Made by a program: the position numbers and the translations under genes. A stretch of DNA of 64,000 bases from CAXBNB01 sp965267535. GTDB taxonomy: Bacteria; Bacteroidota; Bacteroidia; Cytophagales; Cyclobacteriaceae. Below, piece by piece: positions 42,140 through 50,675 of the stretch. The first letter of the stretch is position 1; each line of letters begins with the position of its first letter. Below the pieces are notes generated by a model that searched no databases, had not been told where the DNA came from, and saw nothing but the letters and a program-made list of their open reading frames with translations. Location of the stretch: assembly GCA_965267535.1 (NCBI GenBank), contig OZ254082.1:3100001-3164000 (forward strand). Reading direction: 5' to 3'.

Positions 42140-43057
42140 TTACAAATCGGTACGAAACATCGATACCATTTTTTTCTCCCGTACCAAGTCCATCACATCA
42201 AAGGTAGGGTGCGGCAAGCTTACGCACTCCACTATATCGTTTGCATCACTTACGTAATCGATGATTTCCTTGCTAATTTCAGGAGGACATTCATCCAGGT
42301 TGTAATAGTGGGTAGGAATTTCATCAAACTCCTGCTGCGTACATTCGGATTTGACCTTGCTCAAAACGATACGGCGTGCTATGGGTGCTCTGGAAAAACC
42401 CAAAGTAAGGTAAATTCCACGCAGCAATTTAAACTTTCTGGTAAAGGGTTGAATGAGCTGAATCAAACCGGTTTCCTGCACATCATCGCGTGAATCTACC
42501 AGCTGTATACTTATCATGTGACTACCACATAGCATCATAAACCCCTCGAAAGTGTAATGACTATACTGATTTCCTTTGGTCACTTCCACGTACTTTCGCA
42601 GGCTATTGACGCTCACACGCAGCGGTTCGTGTTTCAGCATGTTGCTATTAGACGAAATGGTGAAGCAGTCGTAGAGTCCTACAAAATGAGAACTCATCAC
42701 ATCAAAAGAGTTGGCTATCGTTTTTTTATAAGGTTCGTAAAAAGGTGGATTATCATTAATTACCGTTTCGGATGAAACATTCTTCAGGCTGGAAATAAAC
42801 CTGGGTAAATTTTTTATGGTCTTTTCTTTCGAAATATTATTGACCAGATCAAAAGCTGCATTGATCAATTCTTCCGATGAGCCCTGTTTTTTGGGAGTTA
42901 TCATTGCCGGTATCACGGTTTTGCATAACCCCGACAACACAGGTGGATGAAGTTCCAGGATATGGGCTATTTCATGCATTTTATAACCCTCCTTTCTCAG
43001 GTGTGTTACCAGTTTTAGAAATTCACTTGCCTGTTCAATGATTTTATCCATAGCCAC
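42140..43057 (-). CDS. Unknown protein with helix-turn-helix-like N-terminus
   Basis: I do not recognise this 305-residue protein. Its first 60 residues (LVTHLRKEGYKMHEIAHILELHPPVLSGLCKTVIPAM) look like a helix-turn-helix of the resolvase or sigma-4 kind, and the rest is a mixed alpha/beta soluble domain with no signal peptide. A regulator with a sensor domain is therefore a reasonable guess. It diverges from the LamG-phosphatase gene, and the 43058-43470 gap between them holds a perfect 12-bp inverted repeat, 72 bp from its start codon. A similar AT-rich motif occurs upstream of the Sus operon. This layout would suit a divergently encoded local regulator, but that is inference only. Confidence 0.6.
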   Translation of the reverse strand: MAMDKIIEQASEFLKLVTHLRKEGYKMHEIAHILELHPPVLSGLCKTVIPAMITPKKQGSSEELINAAFDLVNNISKEKTIKNLPRFISSLKNVSSETVINDNPPFYEPYKKTIANSFDVMSSHFVGLYDCFTISSNSNMLKHEPLRVSVNSLRKYVEVTKGNQYSHYTFEGFMMLCGSHMISIQLVDSRDDVQETGLIQLIQPFTRKFKLLRGIYLTLGFSRAPIARRIVLSKVKSECTQQEFDEIPTHYYNLDECPPEISKEIIDYVSDANDIVECVSLPHPTFDVMDLVREKKMVSMFRTDL

Positions 43058-43470
43058 TATATGTATACGATGCGTACGCTAAAACACCTTGCTACCTACG
43101 ATTCAAGTTACCAATATTCACTCAATACATTAATTAATAGTACTTCCTATTAATTAATATGCACAATTACGACATTCCACTATTTCTCACAATTTATATA
43201 GGGCCAGAAAAATTGCTCAATCAGAATACGATGAAGATACTGATTATTCTATCAGTAAAAAAACTAATCATATTCGAAGTTATGCTCTAATGTTTAATAA
43301 AACGAAAATAATTTGAATATTTATAAATTTATTAACACTATTTTATACTATTAGTAATATTACATGTAACTTTATTGAGCAAAAATCAGCTAATATTCCG
43401 GCATGCTTCAACGCTGTAAATATGAATCGGCCGCTATCCACTACACGCATACACTTTACACCCATTTACT
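43058..43470. other. AT-rich divergent regulatory region
   Basis: 413 bp, strongly AT-rich, between the unknown regulator-like gene (minus) and the phosphatase gene (plus). It contains the inverted repeat at 43129-43158 and a TAACTTTATTG stretch near 43367 that is one base from a TAnnTTTG box. No ORF or structural RNA is supported. Confidence 0.6.
43129..43158. promoter_or_regulatory. Perfect 12-bp inverted repeat, candidate operator
   Basis: ATTAATTAATAG and CTATTAATTAAT are exact inverses separated by TACTTC. The right half, with its preceding bases (TTCCTATTAATTAAT), is echoed upstream of the Sus operon near 62185-62212 (TTCCTGTTAATTCAT, then ATTAATTAATAAAT). The shared sequence might be a binding site for a common regulator. 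Low complexity of AT-rich DNA is the main caution. Confidence 0.45.
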
Positions 43471-45381
43471 ATGAAAAAACATCTTGCAGGGTTGCTTTTG
43501 CTTTTGACTACAAGTACGCTGTATTCTCAAAACTACACCCACAACAAAGCACTAATAATAGGAATAGACGGGGTAAGACCCGACGCACTCCGGGCAGCAA
43601 ACACTCCCAACCTCGACAAACTGGCTGCCAACGGCACCTACTCGTGGGATGCGCTCAATGAAGGCAAAACTTCCAGCGGACCGGGCTGGTCTAACATACT
43701 CACAGGTGTATGGCAAGACAAACACGGGGTAACCAACAACTCATTTTCAGGGAGCAACTACAAGGACTACCCTCCTCTATTTAAATACCTCGAAGACCAC
43801 TCCCCGGAGTGGCATACGGTATCTATATGTGAATGGCATCCTATCAACGACAAGATAGTAACTCAATATGCGGACGAAACCATCAACACCAAAAATCCCG
43901 CACATACCGAAGCTACAGTAATATCGCACCTGATAAACTACAACCCCGATGTAATGTTTATTCACCTCGATTCTCCCGACGGAGCTGGGCACGGCTATGG
44001 ATTTAGCACGAATGTTCCGCAATACATCAGTACTATTGAGGCCGTAGACGCTTCTATAGGTAAAATGCTGGAAGCTCTTGAAAAAAGAGAAAACCGGGAT
44101 AAGGAAAACTGGCTCATAGCAGTAACCACTGACCATGGAGGCAAGGGGCAAAGTCACGGTGGTGATTCTCTCGAGGAGCGAAATGTATTTGTTATCATCA
44201 GCGGTGATGAAGTACCGCAGAATCAAATCGAAAAGACGACCAACGACCCTACAGAAATACCCCCTGCAGACAATTGTCTGGGTGATGAAGTAGAATTATA
44301 TTTTGACGGTACCGACGACTACATTCAACTGACCGAAACGGATCGTTTTGATTTTGGCACTTCTCAGGATTTCTCAATTGAGGTGCGCATCCGTACATCA
44401 GAGGCAGCAGACGTGAGCATAGTCGGCAACAAAAACTGGCAATCGGGCAGAAACAAGGGGTTTGTATTCTCTTTCAGCGGCGGCACATGGAAAGTAAACG
44501 TAGGAGATGGCGGAGCAAGTTCGCGGGTAGATGCAAACGGCAACTCCGTATCTGACAATGAATGGCACACACTCAGTGCTACTTTCGATCGCGACGGAGA
44601 CCTGATCCTGTATGAAGACGGTCAGCAGGTTGCTAAAAAATCGATGGCCGGAATTGGTGACATCTCCACCGGCCTCCCCCTATCCATAGGTGCAGATGCC
44701 CTAAAAGCTTATGCATACGAAGGATACATTGCCGAGGTGCGAATTTTCAACCAACTGCTATCAGCCGATGACATAAACTCATGGGCATGCAAGCCCCTGC
44801 AAAACACTCACTCAAAATACGAAAACCTGATCGGGTATTGGCGGCTCGCCGATGGCATGGATGCCACTGAAGCAAAAGACCTCAGCCCTAACCCCATACA
44901 CGGAGCAATTCACGGAGCTACATGGCAGGATGCCACAGATACAGAAACACTCGTCACCTACGACTACTCTCATACTCCTAGGCAGGTAGACGTAGTAGCC
45001 TCGGTACTGGAACACATGTGTGTCACCAACAACCCCGACTGGAAGCTGGATGGAGCGATTCTGGGATCGTCATGCATCCCCCCTACACCTATTACCGGTA
45101 TGGAAAGCGCATCAGACAACTCGCCACTACAGGTATACCCCAATCCGGTGCGAGGTGGGCAAAACCTCACCCTACTCTACAAGGGCAACCTGACCGGCAA
45201 GCAGGCCCGCATCCGCATGTATGACACCAAAGGCAGGGCTGTTTTTTCCGAAAAAATAAAAATAACTAAAAAAATCAATCTGAATATAGGGACAATGGCT
45301 GAAGGCAACTATACTTTGGTATGGGAGTCGGGCAGGCAAACCATTACCAAAAAGCAAATACAAATAAAGGCCGGAGAATAA
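43471..45381 (+). CDS. LamG-containing alkaline-phosphatase-superfamily hydrolase, T9SS-secreted
   Basis: The 636-residue protein has a signal peptide (1-20) and an alkaline phosphatase-superfamily core with ligands Asp33 (GIDGVRPDAL), a Ser/Thr nucleophile region TSSGPGWSNILTG (67-79), Asp167/His174 (DSPDGAGHG), Asp221-His222 (TTDHGG) and His229. Such cores are phosphodiesterases, nucleotide pyrophosphatases or phosphonate hydrolases. A LamG/concanavalin-type domain occupies about 270-470, inserted before the last strand-helix of the core (VDVVASVLEHM, DWKLDG). A type A T9SS sorting domain (VYPNPVRGGQN, then IRMYDTKGRAV) ends the protein, so it is probably surface-attached or secreted. It has an AT-rich promoter region with a palindrome. 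It is paralogous to the gene at 47329. Confidence 0.85.
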   Translation: MKKHLAGLLLLLTTSTLYSQNYTHNKALIIGIDGVRPDALRAANTPNLDKLAANGTYSWDALNEGKTSSGPGWSNILTGVWQDKHGVTNNSFSGSNYKDYPPLFKYLEDHSPEWHTVSICEWHPINDKIVTQYADETINTKNPAHTEATVISHLINYNPDVMFIHLDSPDGAGHGYGFSTNVPQYISTIEAVDASIGKMLEALEKRENRDKENWLIAVTTDHGGKGQSHGGDSLEERNVFVIISGDEVPQNQIEKTTNDPTEIPPADNCLGDEVELYFDGTDDYIQLTETDRFDFGTSQDFSIEVRIRTSEAADVSIVGNKNWQSGRNKGFVFSFSGGTWKVNVGDGGASSRVDANGNSVSDNEWHTLSATFDRDGDLILYEDGQQVAKKSMAGIGDISTGLPLSIGADALKAYAYEGYIAEVRIFNQLLSADDINSWACKPLQNTHSKYENLIGYWRLADGMDATEAKDLSPNPIHGAIHGATWQDATDTETLVTYDYSHTPRQVDVVASVLEHMCVTNNPDWKLDGAILGSSCIPPTPITGMESASDNSPLQVYPNPVRGGQNLTLLYKGNLTGKQARIRMYDTKGRAVFSEKIKITKKINLNIGTMAEGNYTLVWESGRQTITKKQIQIKAGE

Positions 45382-45408
45382 TGGGATTCTCCGGATAATG
45401 CTACGAAA

Positions 45409-46647
45409 TCAACCGGATGTCTTGTGCGAGCGGGCATCTGCACACTGCTGCCGAAACTCCTCACTGAGCGGATCCAGGGCTCCAAAGCGATCTATTGCAA
45501 AAGGCGCAATATCACAATAAGGTTGTTGCCCCTGTACCAACTCTGCTACTATGCGGCCCATACCCCCGGCTACAGCCACTCCAGCGCCGGAACATCCCGT
45601 AGCTGCCAGAAAACCCTTCACTCGAGGTACTCCGCCCAACACAAACAGCCCATCAGGCGTGTAGGTAGACACGCCTGCTATATAGTGTTGTATTTCCACA
45701 TCGTGAAGACCGGGAAAAAAGCGGGCTAATTTCTCACCCTGCTCCATGAGTATATTCCAGCGGTCTTCGGGATCGCCAAAAACATGACCGGTAAGGTCGT
45801 CGGGCAAGACTCTGGGGTCAAAGTGCACGGATCGGGTTTCACGCAATCCGAAAAGCAAAGCACCGGATTCCGGCCGGGTATAAGCCGATGCGTCTGGTAA
45901 GATCACAATAGGCTGACGTGCAGGAAACAGCTCCTTGTTGGCTTTGGTTATCCAGTAATTGCTGCGCACGGGTGTCATAGGCAAAGCTACCCCTGCCTGC
46001 AGCGATAGCAGGTTTGACCAGGCTCCTGCAGCATCGATAACCATATCGGCCAGCAGTTGTCCATCCGTCGTTTCTACTCCCTTTACAGACGTACCATCCA
46101 TCACCAGACCTTTTACTTCTGTATGCTGTCTGACCTGCGCGCCGTGTTTTTTGGCAGCCTCTACAAAAGCGTTGGCCAGTACATAAGCATCCATAAACGC
46201 ATCGTCGGGCATAAAGCTGGCTGCCATGATCTCATCGGTTTTCAGCCAGGGTACCATCGCCTTTATATCCGCTTCGGATACCGTTTTATGTGCAATACCA
46301 AACTGATCTGCTATAGCCAGTAGTCGGTTTAAATCCTGACAGGTAGCCTCCGAAGCAGCCAGGTGTAAGCTACCTACACGCTGCACATCCAGTTCCCCTT
46401 CTATATCGGTCAGCAGATCGTCCATGGCTCTGTAGGTTTCTTCTACCAGAGGAATGATGGCTGGCTTGCTTCTAATTTTGGTAAGCAATGATGCCGCCAG
46501 ACTGGTATTGCCCGATCCTATGGTATTTCGCTCTACCAAAGTCGTTTTAATTCCTTTTTTAGCTAAATAATAGGTGATGGCACACCCGATCGTACCCCCG
46601 CCAATTACGATGGTTTCTGCTGTGTTTTTCTGCTGTTCTGTCATCAA
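45409..46647 (-). CDS. FAD-dependent D-amino-acid-oxidase-family oxidoreductase (DadA/SoxB-like)
   Basis: The 412-residue protein has the DAO fold: N-terminal dinucleotide motif IVIGGGTIGCAITYYLAKKGI (about 12-32), MAASFMPDDAFMDAYVLANAFVEAAKKHGAQV, VIDAAGAWSN near 205 and a C-terminal GLFVLGGVPRVKGFLAATGCSGAGVAVA block. It oxidises an amine, such as glycine, sarcosine or a D-amino acid, and is probably cytoplasmic. It converges tail to tail with the LamG-phosphatase gene. A long hairpin (46723-46770) separates it from the end of the Sus operon upstream, so it is likely a separate transcript. Confidence 0.85.
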   Translation of the reverse strand: MMTEQQKNTAETIVIGGGTIGCAITYYLAKKGIKTTLVERNTIGSGNTSLAASLLTKIRSKPAIIPLVEETYRAMDDLLTDIEGELDVQRVGSLHLAASEATCQDLNRLLAIADQFGIAHKTVSEADIKAMVPWLKTDEIMAASFMPDDAFMDAYVLANAFVEAAKKHGAQVRQHTEVKGLVMDGTSVKGVETTDGQLLADMVIDAAGAWSNLLSLQAGVALPMTPVRSNYWITKANKELFPARQPIVILPDASAYTRPESGALLFGLRETRSVHFDPRVLPDDLTGHVFGDPEDRWNILMEQGEKLARFFPGLHDVEIQHYIAGVSTYTPDGLFVLGGVPRVKGFLAATGCSGAGVAVAGGMGRIVAELVQGQQPYCDIAPFAIDRFGALDPLSEEFRQQCADARSHKTSG

Positions 46648-46722
46648 TAGTTTTTTGATTTGCCGGCTCTCTTTCCAGACGCCAATTTAGATCCTTTTTT
46701 ATAAACCTTTCTAAAACACAAA

Positions 46723-46770
46723 CCAGAACAACTGCACCTGCACAAGAGAAAAAGCAGGCCGTTGTTCTGG
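46723..46770. terminator. Hairpin after the Sus operon
   Basis: CCAGAACAAC and GTTGTTCTGG form a perfect 10-bp stem, with an inner CCTGC/GCAGG pairing. It lies about 90 bp beyond the stop of the last operon gene (46858) and before the next minus-strand gene. A 14-bp perfect AT palindrome (TTAATTTAAATTAA) follows at 46777-46790. Confidence 0.55.
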
Positions 46771-46857
46771 TAGTTGTTAATTTAAATTAACCTGAATTGA
46801 ACTATGCTATACTTTTCCTCTTAAAAAAAACGAAACAGGTACAGCATGTAATAATCG

Positions 46858-47319
46858 TTATAAGCGGCGAAATGATATCTCATAGTCGCCTATTGCTTTA
46901 ACCCTTCCGGAGCTGTTTGTGGCACTAAACAGCAGGGTGATTGTGTCTATATTATCAGAGTAGCTAATGGTAAAAGAAGTAATAGGGCCCACTTCTGTCA
47001 ATATCACATCTGTGGTAGTCGACTCATTGGCCCATTTCCATCCGCCTACTTTATTGCCAAAGACCGACAGAGCGCCACTGGAATAAAACTTGTCGGGATT
47101 TCCTTCTTTGTCTACGGTAAACAATAAGTTTAATCCGCGAAGTGCATCAGCCGACTCTATGTCTGGCGCAACTATACCAAAAGCTGCTCCCCAGTCTCCG
47201 GCTAGATTTTTTGCTGCTATTTGCTGTTCAGTAAAGGGATGTTTCACGATGTTGTCATCTTCGCACCCTACAATAATAAAGACTGACAGCAGGAGTATAT
47301 TTAGATATCTTTTCATCAT
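46858..47319 (-). CDS. Small lipoprotein, last gene of the Sus operon
   Basis: The 153-residue protein has a lipoprotein signal (LLLSVFIIVGCEDDN, Cys19) and then a compact beta-rich domain (about 45-153, GDWGAAFGIV, VFGNKVGGWKWANES, FSATNSSGRVKAIGDYEISFRR) reminiscent of small lipocalin-like or DUF5004-type lipoproteins that accompany SusCD systems. I do not recognise the exact family. It begins 9 bp after the phosphatase-like gene and is the tenth gene of the operon. Confidence 0.7.
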   Translation of the reverse strand: MMKRYLNILLLSVFIIVGCEDDNIVKHPFTEQQIAAKNLAGDWGAAFGIVAPDIESADALRGLNLLFTVDKEGNPDKFYSSGALSVFGNKVGGWKWANESTTTDVILTEVGPITSFTISYSDNIDTITLLFSATNSSGRVKAIGDYEISFRRL

Positions 47320-47328
47320 GTTCCTGTT

Positions 47329-49194
47329 TTAGTTTTTAATGATAAATTTCCCTTTGTAGCTAAAATTGCTACCCTGAATATGATACATATAGTATCCTCG
47401 CTGGTGAGAAGACACATCAAGAGAAATGTTTTTGTATCCGGTTGTGAGCTTTTCCTGCCGTATCACTTCGCCCTGCATATTGTAGACAGACAGGGTAATA
47501 TCCTGACCTGCCTGCGCCGATTGAGCAAACTGAAAATGAAGCCTGTCGCTGGCGGGGTTGGGATATACAGACACATCCTTGGTCCGGAAGCCTTCGCGAT
47601 CAGTGCCCAGTACGATGTTGGGGATAATCAAATCTACTACGCCCCCATCCAGGCCCCACTCATCACTAATGGTGACTCCCATGTGCGCCATAAGAGTAGG
47701 TGCGATATCTACATGGGTAATAGCTCCATTGGCTGGCACACGTTTTGTACCCACTGTTACTCCGTTGTACCCATTGCCACTGTAGTCTTCCACCTTAGTG
47801 CCTTCAGATTCGTCCAGCTTCCAGTACCCAATTACATGCTCCCAGTCTGGGTGCCTGTTTTCAATGTTTTTTTCATCTTTCCAGGTTACCAATGTCAGAC
47901 TGTCTATCACTTTGTTAAAGATTCTCACTTCATCGATCACTCCTTTCCAAGCCGTAGGGTACTCTAGTGTACCGTCTTGTCCCAGCACCAGGTTTTCGTA
48001 GGGGCTTTTAAACGAATCACTGTCTTCATACCCCATGTTGCCACGGCCTACTTCGCGACCATCCGTATAGCACACAGCATCTTTGTCTTTATCGAAAGAC
48101 AGGGCGATATGATGCCAGAGGTCATCTTCTATGTTTGCATCATCGCCCAGGTTGATGTCTCTACGGCTTCTGGTTTGGTTGGCTATGTTAAACTTCCATT
48201 TCGAGCCCCTTCGGGAAAGCAACCAGCCGGGGTTTCCACCACTGGCCCAGTCCTTATCTCCGATTATTACCGGATCGGATGTGGCGTCTTTGGGTTTTAC
48301 ACGTAGCTCTACAGTAAAGTCTGCCATGTCATCGAGCTTCGTTCCTGTCTTTTTTATTTTCACGTATTCTGTAAGCCCCGGACGCAAAAACACAGCATTG
48401 TCTTTTCCTTTTTCAGCTGTGAGGATATCCAGCAGAAACTGTCTGTTTCTTACATAATCGCCACTAAAAATGATAAAAGGTGTGGTTTCTTCCCGGGTAT
48501 TGCCTCCATACGTACCGTCTGTGTTTCCGCCGTGGTTGGTAGTGAGTACTATCATCCAGTTTTCGTTGGTATAACCTGAGCGTTGAGTCACAGCCTCTAT
48601 GATATCTCCTACCTGCTCGTCATAGTACTGTATGGCCTTGAGGTATTCTGCTCTTCGGGCGTCAAAACCTTCGGTTTCTGCAGTGCGTAGTGCCTGATCT
48701 ATCTGCACAAAAAAAGCTCCCACTGCTGCATTGTCTTTGATGTAGGCTGCAGCTTCTGCTATCACCTGGTCGTCGGTACTGTAAGTGGCCTTATAAGAAA
48801 TATCCGACGGTATCTGTGTAGCGATGGAAGCATCTCTGGTTATAGATGCTGTTTTGATGCCATTGGCTTCAAAGTAATCGAAAAAATGAGGGTATGTGGC
48901 AAAATCATTGCCGGCATAGGTTTCATCTTCTACTTTGTGTTTTTCGGGCCACACTCCTGTCAGTACAGACGACCAGGTGGTGGCATTGTACGCAGGCCCT
49001 AAAGTCAGCCCGTTGTATGTATAGGTTGCGTTTTTGATCAGCATGTCGATGTTGGGTGTATAAGCTGATTCCCACACATTTGCATTCATACCATCCAGTG
49101 TCATCACCAGTACCTTAGGTGTAGTTTGCTGTGCCATGAGCTGGCTTGCAGCCAGTAGCAGACTATAAAATGTTAGTAGAAATTTATATTTCAT
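47329..49194 (-). CDS. LamG-containing phosphatase-superfamily protein with lost metal ligands (probable pseudoenzyme)
   Basis: The 621-residue protein has the same domain order as the 43471 product: signal peptide (1-21), phosphatase-like core (about 26-250), LamG insert (about 270-470), core closing segment (HVDIAPTLMAHMGV, EWGLDGG) and T9SS tail (VYPNPASDRLHF). But the core is degenerate: TLDG (Asp34) remains and the nucleophile region keeps Thr (NATTWSSVLTG), while the DxxxxGH site reads IDQALRTAE, TTDHGG has become TTNHGG (Asn220) and the following His has become Tyr229. Three or four metal ligands are therefore lost. It is more likely a substrate-binding or structural protein than an active hydrolase. 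It sits in the Sus operon after two lipoprotein genes. Confidence 0.8.
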   Translation of the reverse strand: MKYKFLLTFYSLLLAASQLMAQQTTPKVLVMTLDGMNANVWESAYTPNIDMLIKNATYTYNGLTLGPAYNATTWSSVLTGVWPEKHKVEDETYAGNDFATYPHFFDYFEANGIKTASITRDASIATQIPSDISYKATYSTDDQVIAEAAAYIKDNAAVGAFFVQIDQALRTAETEGFDARRAEYLKAIQYYDEQVGDIIEAVTQRSGYTNENWMIVLTTNHGGNTDGTYGGNTREETTPFIIFSGDYVRNRQFLLDILTAEKGKDNAVFLRPGLTEYVKIKKTGTKLDDMADFTVELRVKPKDATSDPVIIGDKDWASGGNPGWLLSRRGSKWKFNIANQTRSRRDINLGDDANIEDDLWHHIALSFDKDKDAVCYTDGREVGRGNMGYEDSDSFKSPYENLVLGQDGTLEYPTAWKGVIDEVRIFNKVIDSLTLVTWKDEKNIENRHPDWEHVIGYWKLDESEGTKVEDYSGNGYNGVTVGTKRVPANGAITHVDIAPTLMAHMGVTISDEWGLDGGVVDLIIPNIVLGTDREGFRTKDVSVYPNPASDRLHFQFAQSAQAGQDITLSVYNMQGEVIRQEKLTTGYKNISLDVSSHQRGYYMYHIQGSNFSYKGKFIIKN

Positions 49195-49206
49195 ATCTCA
49201 GGTATT

Positions 49207-50010
49207 TTACTTGTAAAAAGTGATTTTATAACTGCCCGGGCGTCCCAGAGCAAAATTGATATAGCGCTGATCTCCATGCAGGTATACATAGGTATCGGCA
49301 GGTCTTACCGGAAAGTCTACTTTCCACAGCTCTCCTTCAGCGGTATCGTCTACAAAAATGCCTTTGAAACCTCTGGCTCGTTCCGCCACAAAATCGATCG
49401 AATCGGACGGTATCTGCACTCCTTCTTCAAAAGCCGTAAACAAAATCTGATTGGGCGAATCTGCTACCTTTTCGATTACTGGTGCTCCGCCCTGAAAGTC
49501 GCTAAAACTAAGCACATCAAAATCCTTTACTTCCAGAATAAGGGCATCTTCCAAAATGGCTGATCCCGAAACATTTGTCACTTTTATATCAAAGTGATAT
49601 TTGTCGGCCAGTATTGCATTGCCTTCACGCACAACCAATTCGCCGGTGTACTCGCTGATACTCACTGCAGGCAAGAGTACTGTATCCGTTTTCAGCGCCA
49701 GTGCCTCGGGGGTTTCATTGCCGGTAATCTCCGAACTGTAGACCGGTACTTCTACCATCTCTTCCAGCGCTGCGGTAGATGAACCGTTTTCAGCTCTCAC
49801 TCCTACTATTTCGAACCGAATAGGCAAAGACGACTTGGAGGGTAAAAACTCCCCCAGTTCATCTCCCAGCCCCGTCACGATAGTCTGTTTCTTGTCTTTG
49901 TACTTTATATCTACCGAAAGTGTACCTTCAGTATCCGATTGGTCACATCCTATGGCAAACACTACACAGCAGGCAACCAGTATATTTCGTATTTTTTTCA
50001 TGCTATTCAT
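49207..50010 (-). CDS. Lipoprotein of the Sus operon (beta-sandwich, unknown)
   Basis: The 267-residue protein has a lipoprotein signal (VACCVVFAIGCDQSD, Cys22), a first beta-rich domain with SLPIRFEIVGVR and TDTVLLPAVSISEYTGELVVREG, and a second region around VEKVADSPNQILFTAFEEGV ending RPGSYKITFYK. Its shape suggests a surface-glycan-binding-type or DUF1735/DUF4361-like lipoprotein of SusCD loci, but the family is not recognised with certainty. It lies 2 bp downstream of the fasciclin gene and 12 bp before the phosphatase-like gene. Confidence 0.65.
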   Translation of the reverse strand: MNSMKKIRNILVACCVVFAIGCDQSDTEGTLSVDIKYKDKKQTIVTGLGDELGEFLPSKSSLPIRFEIVGVRAENGSSTAALEEMVEVPVYSSEITGNETPEALALKTDTVLLPAVSISEYTGELVVREGNAILADKYHFDIKVTNVSGSAILEDALILEVKDFDVLSFSDFQGGAPVIEKVADSPNQILFTAFEEGVQIPSDSIDFVAERARGFKGIFVDDTAEGELWKVDFPVRPADTYVYLHGDQRYINFALGRPGSYKITFYK

Positions 50011-50012
50011 TT

Positions 50013-50657
50013 TTAAAATCCAAACGTGTGGCCATTTTCCACTACATGTACTGCTCCATTGGTGGATTCCAGGTTAGAGGTGCTGATTCCCGCAAATCTT
50101 TCCTGTTCTACTATTTCATCGTTTATGCTGCTTTTCACTTTTACTACAGCACTGTATGCCAGTATTTTGGGGCCGTATCCGGGCACACCGCCTCTGGGGT
50201 TGTTGATAAAAAACACTCCCACCGGTTCATTATTTGCATTGGACAATTCGAGCTTGCTGTCGGTGGGCACGTCTTCGCGCATCACCTTTTGAGCTATGGA
50301 ATACTTGCGCAGGAGTAACCCGAGGGTGTCCTTCACGGCCACCGGCAGTTCTTCCAGCGAATTGGGCACTGGATCCATTTCCAGTTTGTCAAAAAACTGA
50401 TCAAACGCATCGTCCTGAGGAGCAAAAAAGGTACTGTTTTCCTGGTTTACCAGCCCTTTGAGGTCATGGTAGTCTATTACCCACAGGAGGGTATCGAATG
50501 ATTTGGGACGCGAGGCAAGAAAATCGTAGGTACTCACCCCCAGTTCTCCGGAAGAGATGCCTCCATCGAAGTAATAATCTTCCTGACAACTGGTAGTCCA
50601 GCCCAGGAGTGCTACCAGGGCCAGTATTAGTATATTTCTATGTTGTTTCATGTTCAT
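50013..50657 (-). CDS. Fasciclin-domain lipoprotein 2
   Basis: The 214-residue protein has a lipoprotein signal (LLGWTTSCQED, Cys24) followed by one fasciclin (FAS1) domain: YDFLASRPKSFDTLLWVIDYHDLKGLVN, NSTFFAPQDDAF, SIAQKVMREDV and a C-terminal NGAVHVVENGH, the H2 box that in FAS1 proteins mediates adhesion. It follows SusD-2 by 18 bp and is paired with SusC/SusD as in the first module. In other bacteria FAS1 lipoproteins attach to cell surfaces or extracellular polymers; here it may help present substrate to the SusCD transporter. Confidence 0.87.
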   Translation of the reverse strand: MNMKQHRNILILALVALLGWTTSCQEDYYFDGGISSGELGVSTYDFLASRPKSFDTLLWVIDYHDLKGLVNQENSTFFAPQDDAFDQFFDKLEMDPVPNSLEELPVAVKDTLGLLLRKYSIAQKVMREDVPTDSKLELSNANNEPVGVFFINNPRGGVPGYGPKILAYSAVVKVKSSINDEIVEQERFAGISTSNLESTNGAVHVVENGHTFGF

Positions 50658-50675
50658 TGTCTTTTGATGTAAGGA

